Positions 57,083 to 64,000 of a stretch of DNA of 64,000 nucleotides are shown one piece after another. Numbering within the stretch: the stretch's first letter is position 1; each line of letters begins with the position of its first letter. This DNA comes from Desulfobulbaceae bacterium BRH_c16a. Lineage in GTDB: Bacteria; Desulfobacterota; Desulfobulbia; Desulfobulbales; Desulfocapsaceae. The notes under the pieces were generated by a model. It was not told the DNA's origin and did not search any database. It saw only the letters and a program-made list of their open reading frames with translations. The translations under genes and the position numbers were made by a program. The stretch covers positions 124,001 through 188,000 of the forward strand of contig LADS01000049.1 in assembly GCA_000961725.1 (NCBI GenBank), read 5' to 3'.

Positions 57083-57889
57083 ATGTCCGATATCTCAGAT
57101 ATTCACGATCTGATGGTCCATAGAGACTATTGGAACGACCTCCTTGTCGAAATTGTCGATAACGGCGACCACCGTTCCCTCTATTTCGGTTCCCGTCAGC
57201 TGCAGAGCCGAATGTCTCTCAGCCGCCCCCACGAACTTGTCCTCTCCTACACCTGGTATATGGCCGCAGCCCTGTTGATCCTGCCCGAGCCGACGAAAAT
57301 CCTCATCATCGGTATCGGTTCCGGTTCGTTCATCCGATTCTTTCACCACCACTTCCCGGATTGCCCGATTGATGCCGTAGACTACTCGCAACATGTCATC
57401 AATATTGCCAGAGGCTATTTCCACCTGCCGGAAAGCGACCGGATAGCTGTGCACTGCCAGGATGGTTTCCGGTTCCTCAAGGAAAACAGCACCGGACAAT
57501 ATGACCTGATTCTGGTCGATGCCTTTGACGATCTGGGGATGGCTCCCACCATTTACGGACGACCCTTTTTATCACTCTGCCGGCAGCATCTCACCGAGAA
57601 AGGCGTCCTCAGCTGCAATCTATGGAGCGATGATGAGGTCCGGTACCGGGAGATCCGAACAATCCTGGCAGACCATTTTACAGGCTCTCTGACTCTTCCC
57701 GTCCCCGACCGCGGCAACATTGTTGCCCTGGCAATGCCATGTCCCGTTCCCTGGACGAGAATCTATTTAAAAAACAGGCGGTTCGAGCAACTCTCCAATC
57801 GCTACGCCATCAATTTCAAGCAGCTGGCAAGAGTCATAAAACGAAACAATTTAAGCCTCACCGAAAGACTGATCGCCAGACTGAGTTAG
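57083..57889 (+). CDS. Spermidine synthase-like methyltransferase-fold protein
   Basis: A 268 aa Rossmann-fold protein of the SpeE-like group. The nucleotide-binding motif is KILIIGIGSGSFIRFF, followed by DAVDYSQHVINIARGYFHLP and YDLILVDAFDDLG, where spermidine synthases have catalytic Asp. The N-terminal beta domain is short. It may be an orphan aminopropyltransferase or a methyltransferase. No polyamine genes are near. ATG 57083 is chosen over the longer frame from 57011. Confidence 0.78.
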   Translation: MSDISDIHDLMVHRDYWNDLLVEIVDNGDHRSLYFGSRQLQSRMSLSRPHELVLSYTWYMAAALLILPEPTKILIIGIGSGSFIRFFHHHFPDCPIDAVDYSQHVINIARGYFHLPESDRIAVHCQDGFRFLKENSTGQYDLILVDAFDDLGMAPTIYGRPFLSLCRQHLTEKGVLSCNLWSDDEVRYREIRTILADHFTGSLTLPVPDRGNIVALAMPCPVPWTRIYLKNRRFEQLSNRYAINFKQLARVIKRNNLSLTERLIARLS

Positions 57890-57903
57890 TACCTTAGAAA
57901 AAA

Positions 57904-58911
57904 CTACAGTACATTCCCCAAAGAACGAGAACCCTTGGCAATTCTCTCGCGTTGATCGACAAGGTCGGCAATTTCCTTCTGCCAGTATTCCCTTGAACCG
58001 AAACCGTCGATTGCCCTGGTCAGACCATCCTCTGCCACCTGATGAGCGCACCAGGCCATGTAATGGATATAACGCATCGCCCTGAGCGGCTCGATCAGCT
58101 TGAGGGTCCGACGATCGAAAGGCCGGAAGGTTTCATATCCTTCAAGAAAGAGATCGAGTTCGACAAAGGCTTCGTCGACCTCACCGGGCAAGAGCATCCA
58201 GATATCCTGGACCGGTGGCCCCATCGCCATATCATCGAAATCGATGAGGTAAAAGGATTCGCCCGGGCGGAAAATTACGTTGGAAAAATGACAGTCCCCG
58301 TGAATCCTGATCATGCCGGAGGCCGGAAAGAGCGGGCCGATATCGGCGATTATCCCTAACCCCGCCTCCTTCAGCGGCTTTTTCAGATCCTCCGCCACAC
58401 AGGGTGACTGCAGCAGATAATTGAGCTGGTCGAGGGTCGAGCGGCGCGGCTCCATCACAATCCTGTGCTTTGCCTTGGCAGCCTCCCCGACCTTGTGGAC
58501 TCTGCCCAGCAGGCGGCCAAGCTGAAGCCACTGGTCCTCGGTGAATTCGTCGACGCTCCGCCCGCCACACTTTTTGAAAACACTGAACAGCAGGTTGTCG
58601 CTTTCAACCAAGGTCCCGCCGCCCGGCAGCATGAGGGGGGCCACAACCGGTATCTCCTGGCCTGCCAGGTCGAGCAGGAACCTGTGCTCATCGAGGATGG
58701 CCTCTTTCGTCCACCGACCGGGCCGATAGAATTTCACCACCAGGCGGACACCCTCCCGGGTTTCTATCTCAAAGACCCTGTTGATATAACTGTTCAGGGG
58801 ACGAAACAGATTGTTGCAGCGAACCCCCATTGCCTTTTCCACAAGATTCAGCACCTTGTCCGGCCCAAGTTCTTGAAATCCGCCTGCTTTGTCTTTCTGC
58901 TGAACAGCCAT
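57904..58911 (-). CDS. srkA: SrkA/RdoA-like serine/threonine kinase
   Basis: A 335 aa aminoglycoside phosphotransferase-fold kinase, like E. coli SrkA (YihE), which protects cells against stress-induced death. RVFEIETREGVRLVVKFYRP holds the ATP lysine, IRIHGDCHFSNVIF the catalytic Asp and Asn, and YLIDFDDMAMGPPVQDIWML the metal-binding Asp. AAGGA eight bases before ATG 58911 supports this start; ATG 58920 is possible. It converges on the SpeE-like gene 14 bases away. Confidence 0.85.
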   Translation of the reverse strand: MAVQQKDKAGGFQELGPDKVLNLVEKAMGVRCNNLFRPLNSYINRVFEIETREGVRLVVKFYRPGRWTKEAILDEHRFLLDLAGQEIPVVAPLMLPGGGTLVESDNLLFSVFKKCGGRSVDEFTEDQWLQLGRLLGRVHKVGEAAKAKHRIVMEPRRSTLDQLNYLLQSPCVAEDLKKPLKEAGLGIIADIGPLFPASGMIRIHGDCHFSNVIFRPGESFYLIDFDDMAMGPPVQDIWMLLPGEVDEAFVELDLFLEGYETFRPFDRRTLKLIEPLRAMRYIHYMAWCAHQVAEDGLTRAIDGFGSREYWQKEIADLVDQRERIAKGSRSLGNVL

Positions 58912-59157
58912 TTCACTCATCCTTATCAATTCATACCTGAGACCGAGATGTTCTCGCAACACCTTTACGGCACTCCGGCGTCAAGCCGGAATCAAGTATC
59001 TCAAAGGTATATAGTAAACGGCAAAATGGAATGTTGAAACAACTGTTTTGACGCCTTCATGCTTTTTGGATTACAAATGTTGTACAGAGGGTCCCAGGCG
59101 GTGTATGGTCACCCCGAAACACATCAATTATCCTCAACGGGACATGCCACCGCAACA

Positions 59158-59958
59158 ATGAGTCAACGATCGTCACATGCAGCCATCGCGCCTCCCGCCC
59201 TCATGAGTGGCGGCTACTGCAGAAGATGCGCGGGGGAGCACCGGCTTGGTCCCGGCAACACCCTCGACTCCTGCCGGGAGCTGATGCGCTTTTTCGCCGA
59301 CCGCGGGACCATCGATCTGCTGTCGACTCGCCCCTCCCCCGACCCGGCTCTGTCCACTGCTTGGCTTTTCGGTCAGGCGCGAGGCAAAATGTTCGGCGTG
59401 ATGGAATGTCTGGCGCCGGATGGAAGTACGGTTACCCTGCGGGCATTTTCCGGTCAGTACAATGGACTCTGGCTGGTGGAAGGCTGGGTGCCGCCGCTTT
59501 TTGATGTCGATGAATTCAATGCCCTCTGCACCGACACCGAATCCCGCGTCAAGGAGCTCGGCCGGGAAATCGATTGCTGCAAACCCCAGTCCGACGTGTG
59601 GCTGGCGCTGAGAAAACAGCGTCGACTGCTCAGCCGGAATCTGATGCAGGAGATCCACAGCCTCTACCGGGTGACCAATTTCCGGGGAGAAACGGTTCCG
59701 CTCGCCGAGGCCTTTATCGGTACCAACGGCATTCCCACCGGAGCCGGCGACTGCTGTGCTCCGAAACTGCTGAATTACGCCGCAAAAAACCGGCTGCGGC
59801 CAACAGGGCTCGCCGAGTTCTACTGGGGCAGAGAAAACCGCTCGGGCAGCCGCCGGCATGACTCGTTCAATTCGCCCTGTGCGGAAAAATGCCGGCCCAT
59901 CCTCGGCTTCATGCTCTGCGGCCTGATCGGGTGCGATTTCGAAAAGGAGACTCAATGA
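59158..59958 (+). CDS. RluA-associated N-terminal domain protein (unfused)
   Basis: A 266 aa protein corresponding to the N-terminal half of long RluA-type pseudouridine synthases. Family features: YCRRCAGEHRLGPGNT at the start, GQARGKMFGVMECLAPDGST, LRAFSGQYNGLWLVEGWVPP and GTNGIPTGAGDCCAPKLLNY. The Cys pairs suggest metal binding. It overlaps the synthase gene by ATGA. The start is uncertain (59059, 59158 or 59203). In other bacteria both halves form one chain; here they are separate genes, probably a complex. Confidence 0.72.
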   Translation: MSQRSSHAAIAPPALMSGGYCRRCAGEHRLGPGNTLDSCRELMRFFADRGTIDLLSTRPSPDPALSTAWLFGQARGKMFGVMECLAPDGSTVTLRAFSGQYNGLWLVEGWVPPLFDVDEFNALCTDTESRVKELGREIDCCKPQSDVWLALRKQRRLLSRNLMQEIHSLYRVTNFRGETVPLAEAFIGTNGIPTGAGDCCAPKLLNYAAKNRLRPTGLAEFYWGRENRSGSRRHDSFNSPCAEKCRPILGFMLCGLIGCDFEKETQ

Positions 59959-60644
59959 CAGCGCTGAGTCCTTTAGGAAAAGCCCACAACCACCTGCCCT
60001 TCAAGCAATACGGCGAGATGGAAATCCTTTACCGGGATGAGGCGATTGTAGTGGTCAACAAGCCGGGCGGCCTGCTGGCCGTTCCCGGACGCGGCCCGGA
60101 AAAGCAGGACTGCGTCACCGCCAGGCTTCGCCGTCTGTTCCCTGCCATGATCCCCCAACCGGCTGCCCACCGGCTGGATGTCTACACTTCAGGGCTGATG
60201 GTCTGCGCCATGACTGCCGAGGCACACCGCACCCTCTCCCTGCAGTTTGCCGGCAGAGAAATCCGCAAGCGATATATCGCCTTAGTCTCAGGTATAATAG
60301 CGGGAGACAGCGGCGAAATCCGTCTGCATTTCCGCCTCGACCCAAACAACCGCCCTTTGCAGATTCATGACCAGGAATACGGCAAGTTGGGAATCACCCA
60401 CTGGCGGAAAATTTCGGTTGAACAACAAAACACCAGGCTCGAGTTTACCCCGCTCACCGGCCGCACCCATCAACTCCGGCTGCACGCCGCCCACCCCCTG
60501 GGACTCGGCGCCCCCATAGTCGGCGACAGCCTCTACGGCACCGGCCGCGATGGCGACAAGATGATGCTCCATGCCACCTTCCTCCAGTTCCGGCATCCGC
60601 TTACCAGGGAAATAAAAGAATTCAACTCTCCCCCGCCGTTTTAA
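59955..60644 (+). CDS. RluA-family pseudouridine synthase
   Basis: A 229 aa synthase that should convert a uridine in rRNA and/or tRNA to pseudouridine. The N-terminal strand IVVVNKPGGLLAVPGRG, the catalytic motif AHRLDVYTSGLMV (Asp), RYIALVSG and LTGRTHQLRLHAAHPLGLGA are all present. AAAGGAG precedes ATG 59955, which overlaps the stop of the previous gene. The absence of an S4 domain fits the RluA/TruC type. Confidence 0.92.
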   Translation: MTALSPLGKAHNHLPFKQYGEMEILYRDEAIVVVNKPGGLLAVPGRGPEKQDCVTARLRRLFPAMIPQPAAHRLDVYTSGLMVCAMTAEAHRTLSLQFAGREIRKRYIALVSGIIAGDSGEIRLHFRLDPNNRPLQIHDQEYGKLGITHWRKISVEQQNTRLEFTPLTGRTHQLRLHAAHPLGLGAPIVGDSLYGTGRDGDKMMLHATFLQFRHPLTREIKEFNSPPPF

Positions 60645-60770
60645 GCCGGGAGCTCGGGGGAGTACCTGGGAATAATCTTGCTCAAATTGAACGGACAGGA
60701 TAAGGTTTCACTCCTGTTAACGACCTGATCAGGGGGCTGAAGCACTTACACCTTTTCCTTCTTGCGCACC

Positions 60771-61871
60771 ATGTTCATCACCAAAAACAGGCGACCATTC
60801 CTGCTGTTCGTTCTCCTCGTTATCTCGCTTGGATCTTTCCTGATCAGCATTACGCTCAATATACTGCGACACGATCTCCTGCAGGTGAATGAGCCCCTGC
60901 ATTCTTCCCTTGAAGCTTTTGGCGGTATGGCGGCAGTTTCAATGGCGCTGCTTCTCCTTCAGCTGCATAAGGATGCTCACCGGAAAAAAAGGGAGTATTA
61001 CCTGTTGGCCATGGGCTTTTTCATGATGGGAATTCTCGACACCTGTCATGCGGTCTCGACCTTCGGCTACGGCTTTATTCTGCTCCGCAGTCTCGCCGGG
61101 TTTTTCAGCGGCTGCTGGTTTGCCATGGTTTGGCTTCCCGGGATGTATTCATATATTGAAAGCAAGAAATCAATGCCCTGGCTGACGGTCTGTATTTCCC
61201 TTGTGACAGGTGTGTTGATCCTCAAGTATCGTGAATACTTTCCTTTAATGATACAGGACGGAAACTTCACCCCTTTCGCAATAATCATCAACCTTGTCTC
61301 CGGAGTTCTGACATTCTCCGCAGCAGTCTATTTCTTCCGCGAATTCCTGCGTACCAGCGAAACAGAGTCGTTTTTGTTCACCTGCATGCTGCTTCTCCTG
61401 AGCTTGTCGGGACTGGAATTTCCTGTTTCAGTGGCCTGGAGTGAAGACTGGTGGTTCTGGCATGTCCAGCGGTGTCTTGCCTATACCGTGGTTTTTTACT
61501 ACATGTTCAAGACGTATCTCAGAGTGAGCGAAGAACTGAAAAAATCCAACGAGATGCTCGAAAAACGGATTGCCGATCGTACCGCAGAATTAACCGACGA
61601 AGTTGCCGAGCGCAAGCGATACGGAAAGGAAAGAGATGAAGTTATTCTTGAGTTGAAGGATGCGCTTGGCCAGATCAAAGTATTGACCGGTCTGCTGCCG
61701 ACCTGCGCCGCCTGTAAAAAGATACGGGACACCGAGGGGCAATGGGTACAGATGGAAACCTACATTCAGGCCCATTCCGACGCCAGATTCACCCATGGCA
61801 TATGTCCGGGATGCGCCAAGGAATTATACCCGGATATATATGACAAGCTCTTTCAGAGTAAAGGAGCATAA
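60771..61871 (+). CDS. Seven-helix membrane sensor with cysteine-rich C-terminal tail
   Basis: A 366 aa protein. Seven or eight transmembrane helices (residues 10-250) resemble MASE-type input domains. A coiled coil follows (SEELKKSNEMLEKRIADRTA to about residue 300) and a Cys-rich tail: LTGLLPTCAACKKIRDTEGQ then HGICPGCAKELYPD. This tail, with paired CxxC, recurs in deltaproteobacterial signalling proteins at the place of an output domain. No kinase, GGDEF or EAL domain is present. ATG 60771 is chosen; a TTG three codons earlier is possible. Confidence 0.75.
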   Translation: MFITKNRRPFLLFVLLVISLGSFLISITLNILRHDLLQVNEPLHSSLEAFGGMAAVSMALLLLQLHKDAHRKKREYYLLAMGFFMMGILDTCHAVSTFGYGFILLRSLAGFFSGCWFAMVWLPGMYSYIESKKSMPWLTVCISLVTGVLILKYREYFPLMIQDGNFTPFAIIINLVSGVLTFSAAVYFFREFLRTSETESFLFTCMLLLLSLSGLEFPVSVAWSEDWWFWHVQRCLAYTVVFYYMFKTYLRVSEELKKSNEMLEKRIADRTAELTDEVAERKRYGKERDEVILELKDALGQIKVLTGLLPTCAACKKIRDTEGQWVQMETYIQAHSDARFTHGICPGCAKELYPDIYDKLFQSKGA

Positions 61872-61964
61872 AATAAACTTTATGCCGCTGGCAGCTGCTG
61901 CAGGTGTATCGATCGCTGTCCGGCTGGGCTCCAATCCTTCATCGGCTATTGCCGCAGGTATTGA

Positions 61965-62597
61965 TTATTGCGGGATGTGTCCGTAACTTTCCTTCGGGAC
62001 CGGGATAAAATCTTTACCGCCCGGCATTTTCCAAAAAAGCTTGAGGGCAGAAGTTCCCTTACGCTGAAAGTATTCGACGGTAACCGGCACCCATCCTTCT
62101 GCGGCTATTTCAATGTGAGCAAGGTTGGATAATCGATCGGAGTGCTGCTGCGGATCGCTGATGGCAAGCTTATCGTCGATAACCACAATAACACCGTCGT
62201 TTGAAAGGGCCTGCATTTGGTACCGGCCCGGTTCGGGAAACAACAAGTACCCCTTCATACTCATCGCGACACCCTGTCTGGTTCCGCTGCCAAAAACTTC
62301 ACCATCGCCGAACTGGTGATTTAACTGAACGACAGGTTCACCTTTCATAATTTCAAACTCATTCTCTTTCATTTGCTTGAGATACCCAAGGTCGCGCTTA
62401 AAAAAGTTTAAATAATAGGTAACCGCTAAACCCGGCTGCATGATTTCCGGTGTGATTTTTTCGGCGGTGATGTCTCCAATTGTAATTGGAGTCTGTTGAG
62501 TCTCCCCAAGCTTCTCCGGTTCCTTTGCATATGCTGAAAAAGCTAAAATCGAGAGCAGCATCAGTGTCATAAAAGTGATGGCAAATTGCGATTTCAT
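61965..62597 (-). CDS. PA14-like exported protein
   Basis: A 210 aa exported protein. The signal peptide FAITFMTLMLLSILAFSAYA is preceded by a strong AGGAG before ATG 62597. The mature part looks like a PA14 domain: LAVTYYLNFFKRDLGYLKQM, YLLFPEPGRYQMQALSNDGV, IVVIDDKLAI and EIAAEGWVPVTVEYFQRKGT. PA14 domains often bind carbohydrate. It ends 94 bases from the convergent sensor gene. The ligand is unknown. Confidence 0.8.
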   Translation of the reverse strand: MKSQFAITFMTLMLLSILAFSAYAKEPEKLGETQQTPITIGDITAEKITPEIMQPGLAVTYYLNFFKRDLGYLKQMKENEFEIMKGEPVVQLNHQFGDGEVFGSGTRQGVAMSMKGYLLFPEPGRYQMQALSNDGVIVVIDDKLAISDPQQHSDRLSNLAHIEIAAEGWVPVTVEYFQRKGTSALKLFWKMPGGKDFIPVPKESYGHIPQ

Positions 62598-62736
62598 GAT
62601 TTCTCCTGGAATTTGATAGGCTGGCTGTGAAATTTGTTTTACATTAATCACTCTATGAGGAAGCCGGTATATCGAAAAGGGAATAATCGGGGAAGGCCGG
62701 ATTTAAAAACTACATTGAACAAATGGAGGAACACCT

Positions 62737-63639
62737 ATGACTCTTCGTCGTATCGCCAAGATTTTTAAAAGTCGGCCCACCATCGAAGGTGCCGGCGTTC
62801 ATCTCAAACGTGCCTTCGGCTATTCCCAGGTTCCTCAGTTCGACCCGTTTTTAATGCTCGATGACTTTCATGCCGACGATCCCGACAAATACCTGCCCGG
62901 CTTCCCCTGGCATCCGCACCGGGGGATGGAAACCATCACCTATATCCTTGAAGGCCGCGTCGAACATGGCGACAGCATGGGCAACTCAGGGGTGATCGGT
63001 GCCGGCGATGTGCAGTGGATGACTGCCGGCAGCGGCATCATCCACCAGGAAATGCCCAGGGAGAGTCCCACCGGGACCATGTGGGGCTTCCAGTTCTGGG
63101 CCAACCTTCCGGCCAGCCATAAAATGATTGCCCCCCGTTACCGGGAGGTTAAAGCTGCCGAAATTCCGGAAGTTTCGACGGCACAAGGCGTACAAGTCAA
63201 AGTTGTCGCCGGCGAGGTAGCCGGGGTGAAAGGTCCGGTGGGGGATATCACCATCGAGCCGGAAATGCTCGATATCACAGTATCGGCAGGAACTGTGTTC
63301 ACGCATGCATTGCCGGCCGGCCACACCGCCTTTGCCTATATTCTCGACGGCGAGGGGTATTTCGACGACCGTCGGGACGCCTATGCCTACGAAATAGCAG
63401 GCCATGGCTGGACCGACCTGGAGCGCAGGTGCGTTTGTCAGCATGAGACGGTGGTACTGTTTGAGCATGCCGGTGATACTGTGCAGGTTACGACAACGGA
63501 CCAACCCGTTCGATTCCTTTTTGTTTCCGGAAAACCGCTCAAGGAGCCGGTAGCCTGGTACGGACCGATCGTGATGAACACCCAGGAGGAATTGCGGGTC
63601 GCCTTCGAGGAATACAAGCTTGGCACATTCATAAAATAA
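62737..63639 (+). CDS. Pirin-family protein
   Basis: A 300 aa bicupin. The N-terminal cupin has FLMLDDFHADDPDKYLPGFP, WHPHRGMETITYILEG (two metal His), HGDSMGNSGVIGAGDVQWMT and SGIIHQEMP (His and Glu). The C-terminal cupin includes FAYILDGEGYFDD. All four expected metal ligands of the first cupin are intact, so iron binding and possibly quercetinase-like activity are feasible. AGGAGG-like GGAGGAACACCT precedes the ATG. Confidence 0.92.
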   Translation: MTLRRIAKIFKSRPTIEGAGVHLKRAFGYSQVPQFDPFLMLDDFHADDPDKYLPGFPWHPHRGMETITYILEGRVEHGDSMGNSGVIGAGDVQWMTAGSGIIHQEMPRESPTGTMWGFQFWANLPASHKMIAPRYREVKAAEIPEVSTAQGVQVKVVAGEVAGVKGPVGDITIEPEMLDITVSAGTVFTHALPAGHTAFAYILDGEGYFDDRRDAYAYEIAGHGWTDLERRCVCQHETVVLFEHAGDTVQVTTTDQPVRFLFVSGKPLKEPVAWYGPIVMNTQEELRVAFEEYKLGTFIK

Positions 63640-63831
63640 AATGCTGCCATTTACTTAACACTCCACAAGTCTGCCTGAGCGACGCCAACGAAAAAAGAAT
63701 CATAAATGTTTATTCTCTGTCCCAAAAATGATAAAGGATGAGGTGTTTATTATGTAGGGAACTCATCATTATCGTATCGAGCCTGAAGTGTTCATTGTAT
63801 GAGGTGTCAATTTTGAAGGCCATAGCATAGG

Positions 63832-64000
63832 ATGTCCCTGATCTGCGACAATGTTGCTTTCACCTATCCCGGAGCACAACACCAGCTCTTTGATGGTGTG
63901 TCGTTTCAACTCACGGCACCGGGATTTCATTCGTTCTTCGGCCCTTCGGGGGTGGGTAAAACCTCTCTTGCGAAAATCATCACCGGCGACATCGAAAGAT
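63832..64000 (+). CDS. ABC transporter ATP-binding protein, N-terminal part
   Basis: The first 56 codons of an ATPase that runs off the window. It starts MSLICDNVAFTYPGAQ and has the Walker A motif FFGPSGVGKTSLAKIITGD. The remaining motifs lie beyond base 64000. No transported substrate can be inferred. The 190-base gap before it shows nothing but two copies of ATGAGGTGT (63738 and 63799). Confidence 0.85.
   Translation, partial: MSLICDNVAFTYPGAQHQLFDGVSFQLTAPGFHSFFGPSGVGKTSLAKIITGDIER

Noticed and set aside
63738-63807. Two copies of ATGAGGTGT 61 bases apart, as operator or CRISPR-like repeat
   Set aside because: Only two short copies and no further symmetry; compatible with chance.

Overview
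The window reads as about 64 kb of chromosome from a Gram-negative anaerobe of the Desulfobacterota (former Deltaproteobacteria), most likely Desulfobulbales-like. This placement is an inference from gene content: a hemA / ccsB / precorrin-2 dehydrogenase block, a two-subunit pyruvate carboxylase, a cysteine-rich tail ('GLLPTCAACKKIRD') on a membrane sensor, and a predicted selenoprotein. Coding density is high. I found no rRNA, tRNA, CRISPR array, phage block or insertion sequence. Starts are mostly ATG, but ftsH, pycA and a response regulator use well-supported TTG starts.

Layout. 1-2.8 kb (minus): tetrapyrrole and cytochrome c biogenesis (hemA partial, ccsB, precorrin-2 dehydrogenase, a methyltransferase). 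2.9-3.8 kb: a small secreted protein and a TlpA-like thioredoxin. 4-6.8 kb (plus): a SurA-like chaperone, a RodZ-like protein and recO. 6.8-8.5 kb: a hexamer-repeat spacer, then birA with an atypical biotinyl-like protein. 8.7-13.4 kb (plus): the ydbH-ynbE-ydbL envelope lipid-transport module followed by cmoA-cmoB for tRNA wobble modification. 13.5-17.4 kb: a SLOG-like protein, a triple-rhodanese protein interrupted by an in-frame TGA, a cupin and a zinc-ribbon rhomboid. 17.4-20.8 kb (minus): pycA-pycB. 21.3-31.6 kb (plus): carA-carB, ftsH-folP, and tex, with an FHA protein opposite. 31.7-43.9 kb: signalling and envelope genes (response regulator, rarD, ccdA, cti, diguanylate cyclase, tandem RHH-like protein, hydrolases, universal stress protein, YkgJ, DUF2179). 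43.9-46.6 kb (minus): a TrpX-type ABC importer. 46.7-48.3 kb: a glyoxalase II-like gene and a ZraP-like gene with a sigma-54 promoter. 48.7-64 kb: a heme-motif hybrid histidine kinase, transporters, a standalone RapZ C-terminal domain, a ferredoxin-nitroreductase, a SrkA-like kinase, a split RluA-type pseudouridine synthase, a membrane sensor, a PA14-like protein, a pirin and the start of an ABC ATPase.

The most notable observation is at 14419-15768. Two ORFs in the same frame are separated by a single TGA. Read through, they form one exported protein with three rhodanese-like domains. The TGA lies in the first active-site loop (C-G-G-P-T-U), where I recall Cys in related proteins, and a SECIS-like hairpin with a GGTCT loop follows it. 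I interpret this as a selenocysteine-containing rhodanese. Other points worth a second look are the MKR variant of the biotinylation motif beside birA, the -24/-12 promoter of the zraP-like gene, the composite hairpin after the SLOG gene and the hexamer repeats between recO and birA.
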